A stretch of DNA of 64,000 nt from Anniella stebbinsi (Eukaryota > Chordata > Lepidosauria > Squamata > Anniellidae). The notes beneath the pieces are model-generated. The model was not told the DNA's origin. It worked only from the letters and a program-made list of their open reading frames with translations, and did no database searches. This document shows positions 11,586 through 22,560 of the stretch, in pieces. The translations under genes and the position numbers were made by a program. The stretch lies in assembly GCA_029215795.1 (NCBI GenBank), contig JARDYH010000003.1, positions 260,889,062 to 260,953,061 of the forward strand, written 5' to 3'. Each line of letters starts with the position of its first letter. Positions within the stretch are counted from its first letter, which is position 1.

Positions 11586-12243
11586 TACAATATATTAAAG
11601 ATACACGCTTACTAGCACCAGACTTTGTCTCCTTTCTTCCTGTGGTCTCATTGCACCAATCTCATGGGGATGGGTAGGGGCATTTTGTTGCAAGTGCTTA
11701 AGGCATTAGGATAGTTCCATAGTAGGGGGTGAGCATCCCTGTGAGTATCCCTGTAACAGATTTTAGGGTGTTGCTTCAAGGCTACGGCCCTGTTTAAGAA
11801 CATACCCAGGTTAGAGGAATAGCCCATGAATGAGATCATAGCAACTGGACTGCCTGATGTTTGGATCCTTCTCCTGTCCTATGCCAAATTTTATGTGAAA
11901 GCTGTAACCAATGAGGTTGCGGCCATTTTCTTAGCCCACGTCAGCTTATATAGAGAGGGCACATTGGGAATACACTGCTAGTATATTTGATATCTCATAT
12001 TATTGTTAGCTGGTGACATGTAGTGACTAGGGCTCTGATGTAAGAAACCCAGATCCAAATTTCTTGTGCATTCACATTGCTCTTGGAGGAATAAAAGAGC
12101 ACAAGTTTTCCCTTTCTTTCTCCACATGCCCTGAGATCAATAACACATCCGTTTCCACACTGCCAGCAGCCAAAGCTTTGAAGCAGGGGCTGGGGTGGGC
12201 ATATTGTAACACTCTCAGGACACATGACATGTTGAACTACACC

Positions 12244-12790
12244 AGGGGTAAGGAACCTAGCATCCTCTAGATGTTTTAGACTACAATTCCTATAAGACAT
12301 GACCTTTAGACATTCTGCCTTAGCTTATGGGAGTTGTAGTCCAAAACATCTGGAGGGTACCAGGTTTAGGGATGTATGGATTGTGATAAATGTGCCCTTT
12401 TCTGTGTTTTGCAGATTATTTGGCACCTTTTGTTCTGTCATCCACCCATCGATGGATTTTTAAAAAAAGTTTCTGAATTTGTCCAAATGCGAATTTGCAC
12501 AAATTTGATCATGCAAAAATGTGCAAATTTGCATGTGTGAAAATGTGTGTGTGTGTGGGGGGGAACAAATGCACATTTTCATTTTAGCCTATGGTGGGAA
12601 ATGTGCATTTTTTTTACAAGTTTTTTTCCCCTGCATATTTTTCTACACAAAATTTGCACAAAATTCCTGAAGGTTAGAAAAAACAATCCTGAAGTCTGTG
12701 GAATCTGCCCAACCGGGCAGATTCATAAAAATCCAAACTCATTTGATCCTGTTACAGATTCCTCCAACATTCCTAGTCAGGTACCCTACA
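12244..12790. mobile_element. Palindromic MITE interrupted by another MITE
   Basis: The left arm 'caggggtaaggaacctag..tctagatgttttagactacaattcctat' is mirrored by 'atgggagttgtagtccaaaacatctggagggtaccagg'. The right arm ends beyond the nested element as 'aggtaccctacac'. This palindromic family, with the core words 'ggactacaa.tcccat' and 'catctggaggg', also leaves remnants near 14605-14765, 31635-31735, 50009-50125 and 55635-55690. It is non-coding. Confidence 0.6.
12367..12775. mobile_element. hAT-like non-autonomous element nested in a MITE
   Basis: It begins TAGGGATGTATGG and ends CAACATTCCTA, terminal ends of the hAT style. The flanks ACCAGGTT (12359-12366) and GTCAGGTA (12776-12783) share CAGGT in register, consistent with an aged 8-bp target duplication. 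The interior is AT-rich with many 'tgtgcaaatttgca' words and has no transposase. It lies inside the terminal repeat of the surrounding palindromic element, so it is younger. Confidence 0.55.
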
Positions 12791-13139
12791 CAAAAAGTAG
12801 TTTCTTTTTAAGTTGCAAGCCATGTTCAGCAGGGCTTGTTTCATTGCTTTCAAGGACACCTCCCATGTTCATCCCATCTTCAGTCTCTGGCACCTTTAGT
12901 AAGAAGGCAAACTCTTAGGTAATAGGCCTGGAAAAACAACTCCAATTGAGACTCTAGCTAGTCACAGAAGACAATACAGAATTAGATGGGTCAACGGTAT
13001 GAAGGCACTTTCATATGTATGCCTCGAGTACTGTTTTCAGATTGTTAGACCACAAGTTGAGAAGGCCAATAAAAGAAAAGAAAAAAAAAAGAAAAGGCAC
13101 CAGTGCAGATCTGCTTGGTCTAGTTTAAGATGTAGAGTG

Positions 13140-13627
13140 TAGTTCATCCTAGAGGTGTATAAAATTATGCATGGTGTGGAGAATACGGATAGGGAAACAT
13201 TTTTCTCCCGCTCTCAAAATACTAGAACTCAATGGGGTCATCCCATGGATCTGATTGGTGGGAGATTCAGGACAAATAAAAGGAAGGACTTCTTCACACA
13301 GCGCATCGTTAAATTATGGAATTCACTACCACAAGATGTAGTGATGGCCACCCATTTGGATGGCTTTAAAAGGGGGTGGATAAATTCCTGGAGGAGAAGG
13401 CTATCAATGACTACTAGCCCTGATAGCTATTTGCTACCTCCAGTATCCGAGGCAATAAATCTGTGTATGCCAGTTGCTGGGGAACATGGGTGGGAGGTTG
13501 CTGTTGCACCATATCCTGCTTTGTTGGTTCCTGGTCGACAGCTGGTTGGCCACTGTGTGAACAGAATGCTGGACTAGATGGATCTTCAGTCTGATCCAGC
13601 ATCACACTTCTTATGTTCTTATGTTCC
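13140..13627 (+). mobile_element. CR1 LINE 3' fragment (TTCTTATG-octamer subfamily)
   Basis: The translated part reads YKIMHGVENTDRETFFS and GGRFRTNKRKDFFTQRIVKLWNSLPQDVV (13155-13350), the conserved end of CR1-clade ORF2. The 3' UTR follows with 'tggccactgtgtgaacagaatgctggactagatgga' and ends in 'cttatgttcttatgttcc'. The short octamer-type end instead of poly(A) is characteristic of CR1. It is 5'-truncated and its reading frame runs into the 3' UTR. Confidence 0.85.
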
Positions 13628-13629
13628 TG

Positions 13630-15170
13630 TTCTCCTACTCCATATTTCCTAGCTGGGAAGAAACAACTAGGGATGAATTGAGCTTCAGGAAAGGGTCTTG
13701 GGAATCGGTGAAAAGAAAGCTACACGAGGTGTCTGGCTGTCTGACAGTGCTGATGGATGAAATAAGGAAAGCCCCAACAGATATATTTTGAGAGCCACTA
13801 AGTGGGGAAGGAACCTAGTTTGTTCTCGAGTGTCTGTACAGGATGCATTCTGGTGCTGTACATCTGTAAAAGTTGTAATAAATATGTCTGTGGCCCATTA
13901 AAATCCATAGCCGTCTCTGTGGCTTTTTTCCCCACTGTCTGTGCATTGCGCTAATTTTACTGACTGTTTACATTATACTGACAGCATACACTTGCTGCAA
14001 TAAAGCACAATCAATACTGGTGCTGTACATGCAATATCAACAGAGATGTTATCACAAAGGCAATTGTCCACATCAAATATTGGAAATATAGATTGTAATG
14101 GTTTAATAAACAAAATATTTACTACCAAGAAAAGACGCGTGTTGAGATATTTCTGTCTGGCAAAAGGTTTACACATAACAAATATGAGAGAAATGCATGA
14201 TGTTCTTTGGCTTTTAATGATTTTTCGAGGATGCAACGAGGACCAATTACAATAAGTGTATGTTTCACAATCCACATTCTTACTGGATTGCGCTAGAGCC
14301 TCTAAAAGCAAAAACTAATCCAAACAACCTACTTAGTTTGTGTGACCTTGCTGCCTAAGGGAGGGATCCAATCATTCATTCGGATTGCATGTCTTGACCA
14401 ATGTACTTTATGGAATGTGCAATTATTTTCAAGAAGCCTTAAGTGCAATGCCAGTAAAAAAAAGTTTTTTTTAAAAAAAAAAGATAATGAATATTATTAC
14501 TATTTTATAACCCATTTCTCAGGATATACAGCAGACACCACATTTTCTTTGCCTGGAAATAAAAGATATTTGTATTTCCTTACCAGCAACAACTGGGGAT
14601 GTAGAGCAGGAACAGGCAAATGCAGAAGGTTGTGATGTATGTTCTCTAGATAAGTTTTTACCCAACTTGATGCCCTCCATAAATTTTGGACTATTTATAA
14701 GACACAGCCCTAGCCATTGCCCATGTGGGAGTTGTATCCAGACATCCGGAAGGCTGCTCTAGATGTTACAAAGCAGATGGGTGAGCACAAAATGTGGCCG
14801 TTCTTTTCAGCAATATCTGCAGCTTTAGTGCAACATCTAATTTGTTCCTAAGACAGAGATTTCTCCCATGTGCATTTTTCCCCGGCCTTATCTCACTTCT
14901 TTCAGGAGGGCTCATGATGTGAGGCACTGGATAACATGCTTGATTTTGGGGTGGAAGAACCAAGCTTTAAAAACCCTTTTAAATCCGCAAGTGTTCTGAT
15001 TGGCTTGCTAACTCATTTCCAACTTAGGGCCTAATCCTGCTGTGCAGGAAAATGCATTTTGAGGAAAGGTTTCATGTCAAGAAAACTAAAGCCCTCATAC
15101 AATGGAATGATGGCATATAAATTTAAAATATAACAATATCTCGGTACACACTTGCCTCTACAACATGCTA
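13630..15170. other. No gene; remnant of a palindromic MITE near 14605-14765
   Basis: Mostly featureless AT-rich DNA. 13860-13930 contains 'aataaatatgtctgtggcccattaaa', which could be a polyadenylation region of an old LTR or transcript, but nothing supports it. 14660-14765 has 'gatgccctccataaattttggac' and 'gggagttgtatccagacatccgg', a decayed copy of the palindromic family at 12244. Confidence 0.35.
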
Positions 15171-15808
15171 TTTTGCCTAGTGCTGGGCTGAATCCTGCCC
15201 CCTATTTTCAGGAACTTTGAGCTCCATCACACCAGCGATTTAGTGCACTCTTGACATGCCTGGTGTGCGGATTTTCAGCACGGTACTCACATGACGCTGT
15301 GCCTGTCCTGCTGACACCCCGCCTCTTCCCCAGCCATTCCAAGAACGCCAAAAGTCTGGATTATTTTCCCTAAGTGCATTTAATGTTCCCTAAGCCTCCA
15401 TGTAGTTTTAAAGGAACTGGGAGCTTGAATGGATTGCATCAGGTCCTGGCAGGGAAAAGCAATATCTCCCAGCAGCCGACTCCAAGCCTCAATAGAAAAC
15501 CTAAACCTTGCATCCCAGGCTCCAAAGCCTTTTTTGAAATCATACAATGCCTGAATCTCTCAAGAGACAGGATTGTATTCCCTCGATGCCCCCAAAGAGC
15601 TAGACTAAAGAGTCGTTCCATTTTTGCTCAGCAGAAAGGTAGCCTGGTTGAAGTGCTCATCTGACAAGACCTGACTGGAGGGAGAAAGAGAAGGAGAGGT
15701 CTTTCTCCCTGTGGAAGAGGCATTGTTTTTAATGCCTCTTACACAGGGTGTGGGGTGGAATTCAGTGAATTTTCTCCTTTGGGAGAGGGCCAGGATTTAA
15801 ACATACAT

Positions 15809-16613
15809 TTTTATTTATTTGTTATTACATTTATATACCACCCCATAGCTGAAGCTCTCTGGGCGGTTTACAAAAATTTAAAGATTGAACATTAAAAAGT
15901 CAATATACAAAATTTTAAACCATAAAACAGCAGATATTTAAAACATTTTAAACTTTTAAACCTGGCCACAAAGTCAGTTAATACCTCAACTTAAGCTGTT
16001 AAAATGCCTGGGAGAAAAGAAAAGTTTCGACCTAGCGCCGAAAAGATAACAGCGTTGGCGCCAGGCAGGCCTCATCGGGCAGGTCATTCCATAATTGGGT
16101 GGCCACCACAGAGAAGACCCTCTCCCTTGTTGCCATCCTCCAAGCTTCCCTTGGAGTAGGCACCCAGAGGAGGACCTTTGATGTTGAGCATAGTGTATGG
16201 GTAGGTTCATGTCGGGAAAGGCGTTCCATCAGGTATTGCGGTCCCAAGCCATGTAAAGCTTTATAGGTTAAAACCAGCACCTTGAATCGGGCTCGGAAAT
16301 GTACAGGCAGCCAATGCAAAGGGGCCAGAATCGGTCTTATATGTTCGAACCTTCTGGTCCCTGTTACCAATCTGGCCGCTGCATTTTGCACAAGCTGCAG
16401 CTTCCGAACCGTCTTCAAAGGCAGCTCCACGTAGTGCGCATTGCAGTAATCTAACTTGGAGGTTACCAGAGCATAGACAACTGAAGCCAGGTTATCCCTG
16501 TCCAGATAGGAGCATAGCTGGGCCACCAGTTGAAGTTGGTAGAAGGTACTCCGTGCCACCGAGGCCACCTGAGCCTCAAGTGACAGAGATGGTTCTAGGA
16601 GAACCCCCAAGCT
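15809..16613 (-). mobile_element. L2 LINE 3' fragment inserted in the hAT element
   Basis: On the minus strand it holds 193 codons of ORF2 C-terminus, a 3' UTR, the terminal hairpin 'accgcccagagagcttcagct..ggggtggtat' and an (AAATAAATA) tail that lies on the left. The flanks 'tacattttt' and 'taccattttta' look like a short target-site duplication. It entered an already present hAT-type element. Confidence 0.85.
16032..16610 (-). pseudogene. L2 ORF2 C-terminal fragment (192 aa)
   Basis: An uninterrupted 192-codon frame covering the region after the reverse-transcriptase palm. In order: SLSLEAQVASVARSTFYQLQ, then the ALVTSKLDYCNAHYVELP segment, KLQLVQNAAARLVTGTRRFEHI, LAPLHWLPVHFRARFKVLVL, a YKALHGLGPQY segment, and ATRERVFSVVATQLWNDLPD. 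This is the thumb/connection-like tail of L2-clade proteins. It starts inside the gene at the truncation point and has no catalytic motifs, so it is a dead fragment although still open. Confidence 0.85.
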
Positions 16614-16999
16614 ACCATTTTTAAAGTGTAGCTGGTTGCTGAGGAGGCTTCTTATTTTTTTTTACATAAAAAAACCACCCCCGGTTAACGCAGCATTTGA
16701 AGGAGCTCAGCAGTTCTAAGTGAATGCTATTGTTAACCATGTGACCTCTCCCTCTCCAGTAAGCACTCAGGTAGAACTCCTGGCCACCTGGAAGTGCCAG
16801 GGGTGTTTTGAAAAAATAAAAAATGGAAGAAACTGGCTACATTTAAAAAGTTAAGTGGAAACCCTGTCCCCTCCCCAAGGAGAAAATTCTCACCTCTCCC
16901 AGAGTCTTTCACCTGAGGTTGTGTTTTTCCCCACCCCCCATGAAATACTAAAAAAGGAACGGTCTAAATCTTCAGCCCAGCACTAACTTTGCCACAAAA

Positions 17000-17635
17000 A
17001 CATGAGATCAGGACAAATTAATTGCTAGACGAAAAAAAATATTTTAACTCTTTTTGCAAACTCAACATGTTATTAGTTACAAAGGCTGCAATCCTGCACC
17101 CGGTGTCATCAGAGCAGGACGTGCCAGGGCCTTGGCACATACCACGGTGTTCTTCCTATTTCGCCATGTCATCTCTTTGTGATACACAGCTGTTGCTAGG
17201 TATGTTAACTCAGAAGCAAGTCCCTCTGTGCTCAAGGGGACTCCCAAAGAATTACAGCAGATTTCTTACATTCTGCATGAGCAACAGTAGAGGAAAAAGA
17301 GGTGCAACAGTAGAGGAAAAAAAGCCTTTCTTACCAGGGCATCGCTTTTGCTCAGTACACATTCATTCTTGCATCCTGCATGAGCGAAGCAGGGTGCAGA
17401 GGAGAACCCTTTCTTGCAATGGCATCATCACTGCTTGCTATACTGCCAATGCAAGAACCTGGCATCCTTGCAGGCCCTTCCATGTAAACCCTTTGCCCCC
17501 GAGAGCTGCAAGTGATGATGGGCAATGAGGTCAGGGTTGCAGCTGCACACATGCACCTAGGCACGCAAGCACATTCATCCACACACTCATGCACATAGCT
17601 CCCTTTCACCACTCAAAAAATATTCTATTCACAAT
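17000..17635. other. No gene recognised
   Basis: A 168-codon frame lies at 17022-17528, but its composition is unremarkable. It includes a local duplication ('gcaacagtagaggaaaaa' occurs twice near 17281-17320) and matches nothing I know. I treat it as chance. Confidence 0.4.
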
Positions 17636-17639
17636 TTTC

Positions 17640-17692
17640 TTGTTGTTGGTGGTGTTGGTGGTGGAGGAGGAGGAGGAGGTGGTGGTGTGCTC
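17640..17692. repeat. Imperfect (GGT)n/(GGA)n repeat
   Basis: GTT/GGT triplets run into GGA triplets and back to GGT. Confidence 0.85.
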
Positions 17693-17871
17693 ACAGTATT
17701 TGCTCTGTGAAATCCAAGTATTCGATATATAAAACATTGTTGTTATATAAAACATCTTTTATATAGCAAAGACTGTGGAATACTGGCTTCAAAAGTACTT
17801 GTGCAAGCCCAAATTATTCCCCCTCCCCACCCGAGATAAAGAAATGCATTTATAAGGAACAGGATTTCAGT

Positions 17872-17900
17872 TTCTCTCTCTCTCTCTCTCTCTCTCTTTC
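17872..17900. repeat. (TC)n microsatellite
   Basis: About 13 TC dinucleotides. Confidence 0.9.
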
Positions 17901-18029
17901 CCTTCTTAAATTTATTTCTAAGCAACTAAGAAGTAACTTTTAAATGTGGTCCATAATTTACTAATAATGATTTTTCTAAGAAATAATGTATTTTATTGTG
18001 TTTATTTTTATATTTATTTACATATGTAT

Positions 18030-18350
18030 ATGTGTATATGCTCGGACCCTTTGATCATCTTCAGAGGTCCTCCTCCAGATGCCCCCACCAAAGGAACTAG
18101 GCAGCTGGACCCAATAGAGAGGGACTTCTCCGTTGTGGCACCCTGCTTATGGAATGAGTTCCCCAAAGAGGTCTGCTTGGTTCCTACATTGTTATCTTTT
18201 TGGAACCTTTCTTTTTTCTCAAGCATTTTAGACACCTAGTTCTTGACTTTTATGGCTATTTTTATTTAACTTTTGATCTATTCCTGTGTAGTTTGTTGCT
18301 TTGCATTGTATTTTATTCTTTTTAAAATGTGTTGCATTTTATATTTCAAA
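18030..18350 (+). mobile_element. Old L2 LINE 3' fragment
   Basis: It reads RQLDPIERDFSVVAPCLWNE and PKEVCLVPTLLSFW, the last ORF2 segment of L2, then a T-rich 3' UTR. The subfamily is more diverged than the L2 pieces at 40 kb. The 3' hairpin and tail are not recognisable; a hammerhead-like motif follows at 18396. Confidence 0.65.
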
Positions 18351-18390
18351 CATATTCATGTGCTTTCATGTATGTTTCAATTTCAGTATT

Positions 18391-18430
18391 GGTTACTGAA
18401 GAAGGCACCCTTGGGTGCTGAAACACATTT
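18391..18430 (+). ncRNA. Hammerhead-like core motif with strong stem II (candidate)
   Basis: CTGAAGA (18396-18402) is followed by a hairpin in which CACCC pairs with GGGTG across a TT loop (18405-18418), then GAAAC (18420-18424). This is the best of the hammerhead-like cores in the window: both conserved core strands are intact and a paired stem II sits in between. Stem III and the cleavage triplet upstream are not convincing. The motif is known from Penelope-like elements and related retroelements; here I infer a fossil of such an element. Confidence 0.4.
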
Positions 18431-18975
18431 GGCCTGAATTTTATTTTTGTTTTTTTTAAAAAAATATTGTATTAAATTTTATTGTAGCACATTGTCATAC
18501 CTTAAGATTGTACACTTATATTGCATTTTAAGTATATTTGATACAGACTGGAAACAATTTGTTACTTTCAGTTTCCTTAACTCTTTGCTTGTGTATGCAT
18601 TTTATATTTGTAACAGCATCTTATTGGGTGAGCGTATCCAATTGGGCAGATTAATATATAATAAATAAACAAGAGAGAATCTAGTAGTCTTTTTACTCTT
18701 TTTTTTTTAAAGATATTTCCTTCTTAGCTAAATGCAATGAAGGACTATGGCCTCATACTTCGTGCTCTTTAATTAGTTAATTTGCTGAGCTCTCAAATTA
18801 TTATCCTTCCTGTCAATCCAAACAACAAGGGCTTTCTTTCCTCCACAGCTAGCATGCTCAGCAATGAGAATTCCTTGTTTCTGTATAATAATACTTACTA
18901 GGTAGGTCTCTACTGTTACCCACAAATTGCATGTGGGAGCTGTAGATGCGAATTGCTTGAACAATAAGACCAGCT

Positions 18976-18996
18976 ATTATTATTATTATTATTATT

Positions 18997-19027
<31 letters not shown>
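18976..19027. repeat. (ATT)n followed by (AAT)n, a palindromic microsatellite
   Basis: About nine ATT units switch to about nine AAT units, giving a near-perfect inverted repeat of about 52 bp. It abuts a LINE 3' end on the minus strand, whose tail probably seeded the AAT part. Confidence 0.85.
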
Positions 19028-19240
19028 GTAATCTGCCTTTTTCCCAACATGGGACTCAAGGAGGCTTACAAATTAAACCATGTACAGTTAAAAACAGTTA
19101 CAGATATAAAAAAGAATTTAAAAAAATTAAACATAAGACTTAAACATGTATTTTAAAAACATTTTAAATACAAATAAGTAAAAAAAAAAATCCTAGATAT
19201 AAAGAACACATCCATAGTGGTCCAAGATACTCCTCAAAGG
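19028..19240 (-). mobile_element. LINE 3' end (L2-like subfamily)
   Basis: On the minus strand: 'gtaagcctccttgagtcccatgttgggaaaaaggcag', the GCCTCCTTGAG / GGGAAAAAGGC terminal stem, followed by (ATT)n. Upstream on that strand is a T-rich 3' UTR. No coding part remains. Confidence 0.6.
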
Positions 19241-19279
19241 CCTACTGAAACAAAAAAAAATTAGCCTGCCTCCAAAAAC

Positions 19280-19434
19280 CATTCAAAATGTGTTTTATCC
19301 TGTATTTTAAATATATTTTTATACTGTCATTGTTTTATATTTTTAATGGTTTTTATGATTTTAATTTTTGTAAACTGCCCAGAGAGCTTTGGCTATTAGG
19401 TGGTATAAAAATGCAGTAAGTAAGTAAGTAAACA
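19280..19434 (+). mobile_element. L2 LINE 3' end
   Basis: A T-rich 3' UTR, then 'aaactgcccagagagctttggctattaggtggtataaaaatg' and a short (AAGT)n tail. The stem is the CCGCCCAGAGAGC type with decay. Confidence 0.75.
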
Positions 19435-19439
19435 CACCA

Positions 19440-20825
19440 AGGAGGGAGCCAGTGAGTTAATAGCAAAGAAAACATTTGAATTTGGGATGTATTGAGGCGT
19501 AGCTCAAATTCTGAGCCACTACACTGTATCAGCTCTCTAATTCTGAGCACTTAGGCTATTGAGCTCTGCACGCTTCTTTGAGTAATCTCCAAAGTAAGAT
19601 AGCAGGTTTAATCTTCAAGTAAAAGGTTTCCATATGTGCAGGGATGATGTCATTTAAGTGGTATGAAGTAACGATTTGTTTTATATTCATCAGACTCACT
19701 GTACAATGGTGCATGCTCTTCAGTATATGTAGTCTATTCCAGGTGGTGGATACTAAAGAATTTTCCACCAAGAACTTATTTTCATCTCCCATGGTGTTCC
19801 ATAAGGCCTCTGAACCCAAGAACAATTTTTGAGGCACAAGGAACAGCAGGGAAAAGAAGGAATAGGTGAAAATTGCCTCCCCCTTCCTCCAGTTGGGCAA
19901 GTCCTGTGGGTGGAGCTCTATCCATAGGGAGTCTAAATCTATTTTTTTTTCTTAGCAAGTCACTTTTTCCATCCTCTTCTGTGTTCCCATCTCTAAAAGA
20001 AACAATTACATTCTAGGATATTGCTTAAATTGTATCCCTGAGTAAATCAATAACAATACCAACCTATTGTGCATATATGTTTTTGCCTTGGTCTATAGTC
20101 TGTGACTTGGCTCTTCTATAGTTTTGATCATCTGCAGCTATCTCCTCTGCTTCCAATGTATAATTTCTGCATTCTCTGAAAAGGCACATCTGCAGCTTGA
20201 AAAGTGTGAGCCCAGTTCCCCAAACCATAGGATAAATGCTATGTCAATTTCCTGTCACAGCGTTCCTGATGGTTTTGAATTCATCCCATCTTTGTTATAT
20301 TCTGCTGTTATCAGATTTATTAAGCCATCCAAAGACATCCACTCACTGACATCCTGTGTACATCCCCACCCAGGAGACCCTCTTCCTGAGTGGGGATGTC
20401 TACAGAATCTATTATACATCACCATGGATGGCTTCACTGATCAATAGCTTTTAATGTAATGGAAGTTACCACAGGGTATTCATTGAGCAGGTACCACCTA
20501 GCCTAAGACTATTCATCACAGTTTCTCTCTTTTATAGAGCCACCATTGATCGCAACCTGAAAAATAAGCCAAATTAACTGCACAACACTGCACAAATTAA
20601 TGCCATTTAAAAGACACTGGTAATATTATGGTTTGTGTTAGCAAGCACCCGCTAGGGAGGAACCATATCTTGTAAAATGGTTCCAACATCATTGCAAACG
20701 GGTGTGTATGTTTTGCTTTTGTATCTGTCACATTTAGCATGCAGTATGATTTCAGATGAGCTGGCCTTTTGATCAAACAAGAGAAAATGTATTCTCACTC
20801 CTCAGTCTACTTAATAAAAAGAATT
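19440..20825. other. No gene recognised
   Basis: AT-rich DNA with short frames. I see no repeat family or RNA. Confidence 0.4.
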
Positions 20826-20829
20826 TAGG

Positions 20830-20955
20830 CGCAATCCTATGCATATTTAGATGGAAAGAAGGTCCAAAAATTCTCAGCATTCTTCACCAGCCATGCTGAC
20901 TGTGGAATACTGGTTGGAGGACTTTCCCCTCATCTAAACATGAATAGGATTTCAC
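20830..20955. mobile_element. Small palindromic MITE
   Basis: 'caatcctatgcatatttagatgg' at the left is mirrored by 'catctaaacatgaataggattt' at the right, and the centre contains 'atgctgactgtgga'. It is about 125 bp and non-coding. It shares the CAATCCTATGCA word with the element at 21262. Confidence 0.6.
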
Positions 20956-21261
20956 CCTTAGCTACTTCAATCTAACACTCTTACACTTGGAAAAAGCACT
21001 TTACTAATCTCATATTGAGATCAGAGTGACCCCTAATTAAGTCAAATACTTTTACCACAATGATTTCAAGTTAATATAAAAATATGAAATTAAGGAGTAT
21101 TTGTTATGGGAAAGGGATACAGGGATATGCCTGTAGTCTGAAATGACCTTTCTCATACATTTTCCTTCAACTCAAAGCCACCTAGTCGTATGAATAAACA
21201 AAAACAACTGAATTGTTAGCAACTTATCTTAACTGCTGTATCAACTGCTGTTGTGCTGGTA

Positions 21262-21358
21262 AGGCTGCAATCCTATACATACGTACCTGAAAGTAAGTCC
21301 CGTTGAGAACAGTGGTACTTACTTCAGAATAAATATGCATTGGAATTATACTGCAAAT
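21262..21358. mobile_element. Small palindromic MITE
   Basis: 'ggctgcaatcctatacatac..ctgaaagtaagtcccgttga' is mirrored by 'acttacttcagaataaatatgcattggaattatactgc'. Inner arms (AAGTAAGTCCC / GGTACTTACTT) and outer arms (GCAATCCTATACAT / ATGCATTGGAATTATACTGC) both pair. A weaker relative lies at 36150-36235. Confidence 0.6.
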
Positions 21359-21496
21359 GACAATTTTCACCATTCTTTGGCTATGCAGGTTAATTGGGAT
21401 CAAATGTCCTTTTTACTGAAATACTCAACATAAAAATGGCGATGGGAAGTTGAAGCACTACAGAGAAACTGAGTTCCTCATCATAGTAGACTCACA

Positions 21497-21683
21497 GGCT
21501 GGGTTCACATGACATGTTAAGCCATGGTGGGTAACTTTCAGGAGCAATCCATGAGGGGTTACTGTGTTGTATAAGGAATGTTTTCCTTGTCAACAACAGG
21601 TTAAGTACCTCCATTAAGCCACCCTTATTACCCACACTCTACAGAATAGTTTCTGCACTCCACAGTGGCTTACCATGTCATCA
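21497..21683. mobile_element. Inverted-repeat MITE truncated by CR1
   Basis: The left arm 'ggctgggttcacatgacatgttaagcca' pairs with 'tggcttaccatgtcat' at the right, where a CR1 fragment begins. The expected outer part of the right arm is missing. Confidence 0.5.
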
Positions 21684-21893
21684 GGCTGGACATCAGGAAA
21701 AACATCCTACCTGTTAGAGCAACATGACAATGGAACCAATTACCTAAGGAGGTTGTGGGCTCTCCCACATTAGAGGCATTGAAGCTGGGCAACCCTCTGT
21801 CGGGTATGCTTTATGCTGAATTCCTGCATCGAGCAGGGGGTTGGCATCGATGGCCTTATAGGCCCCTTCCAACTCTACCATTCTATGTTTCTA
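21684..21893 (+). mobile_element. CR1 LINE 3' fragment (ATTCTATG subfamily)
   Basis: 'ggctggacatcaggaaaaacatcct' and 'gacaatggaaccaattacctaaggaggt' match the last codons of CR1 ORF2. The 3' UTR follows ('ggcatcgatggccttatag') and ends 'ccattctatgtttc'. It is short and strongly 5'-truncated. Confidence 0.85.
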
Positions 21894-22514
21894 CATGTGG
21901 ATAAAAGGGGACCTACCACAGAGACATGAGCATAGAGCAGCCAAAAATACTGCTGCTGCTCAGCTCCACTTGACAGATCTCTATGGCCATGGTTTGCCTA
22001 GCAGCACCTGGTGCAGCCGCCAGGAAGACTTTTCCACCATGGGTACTGCTGGGATGTGAGGCTGCAGGGTCTGGGGGACTCTGGTGGGGGCGAACCTCGG
22101 GAAGGGTGAATTAACTGTGCTGCATGGCATGGTTGCACAGTGATGTGTCAGGAGGATGTCCCGTTCTTTCAGCAACCATCTCTACAGAGTGACCGCTGAA
22201 ACACTGTGGGGTTTTGTGTCAATTAAACACACCCAGAGAATTTGATGTAGCACAGATTTGGGGGGGGGGTTAAATTTATTGTGCCCCAAATGTGTACCTA
22301 TTAGAAATTAGACATTAATTAATATGTACCTATTAGATATTAAACATCCACAGTATATACCTGGTAAAACTGTAATGTGTACGACAGATAGATGCATTTA
22401 TGCCATCACAAGTTCACTATCAAACACATGGTGAAGACTTACTATACATATGGCATAGTAATTCCAAAATCCATAATACTGTAATAGCTTTATTAGGCCC
22501 ACCAAAAGATCACC

Positions 22515-22560
22515 AATGTGCAAGTGTTCCAGATCTCCAGATTTCTTCATCAGTCAAGAT
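22515..22560 (-). ncRNA. Hammerhead-like core motif, decayed (candidate)
   Basis: On the minus strand CTGATGA (complement of 22547-22553) is followed by 'agaaatctggagatct' and GGAACA in place of CGAAAC. The text strongly resembles that at 23771-23806, which shows these are copies of one element end rather than two random hits. Confidence 0.3.

Larger units (their letters stand above)
15178..16985. mobile_element. hAT-type non-autonomous element, split by an L2
   Basis: The ends are TAGTGCTGGGCTGAATC (15178) and TTCAGCCCAGCACTA (to 16985), a near-perfect terminal inverted repeat starting TAG. The flanks are ATTTTGCC (15170-15177) and ACTTTGCC (16986-16993), matching at 7 of 8 bases, the TSD length of hAT transposons. 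A second copy at 25484-26021 shares the ends and interior words ('tgtagctggttg', 'gagaaaattct', 'cacctctcccag'). There is no transposase, so it was mobilised in trans. An L2 sits at 15809-16613. Confidence 0.8.

Noticed and set aside
13700..13930. AATAAA with downstream T-rich DNA, possible transcript 3' end
   Set aside because: Single hexamers are common in AT-rich DNA and there is no coding region upstream.
17022..17528. 168-codon open frame
   Set aside because: No recognisable domain, a local duplication inside it, and an overlapping frame on the other strand. In AT-rich vertebrate DNA a frame of this length can arise by chance.
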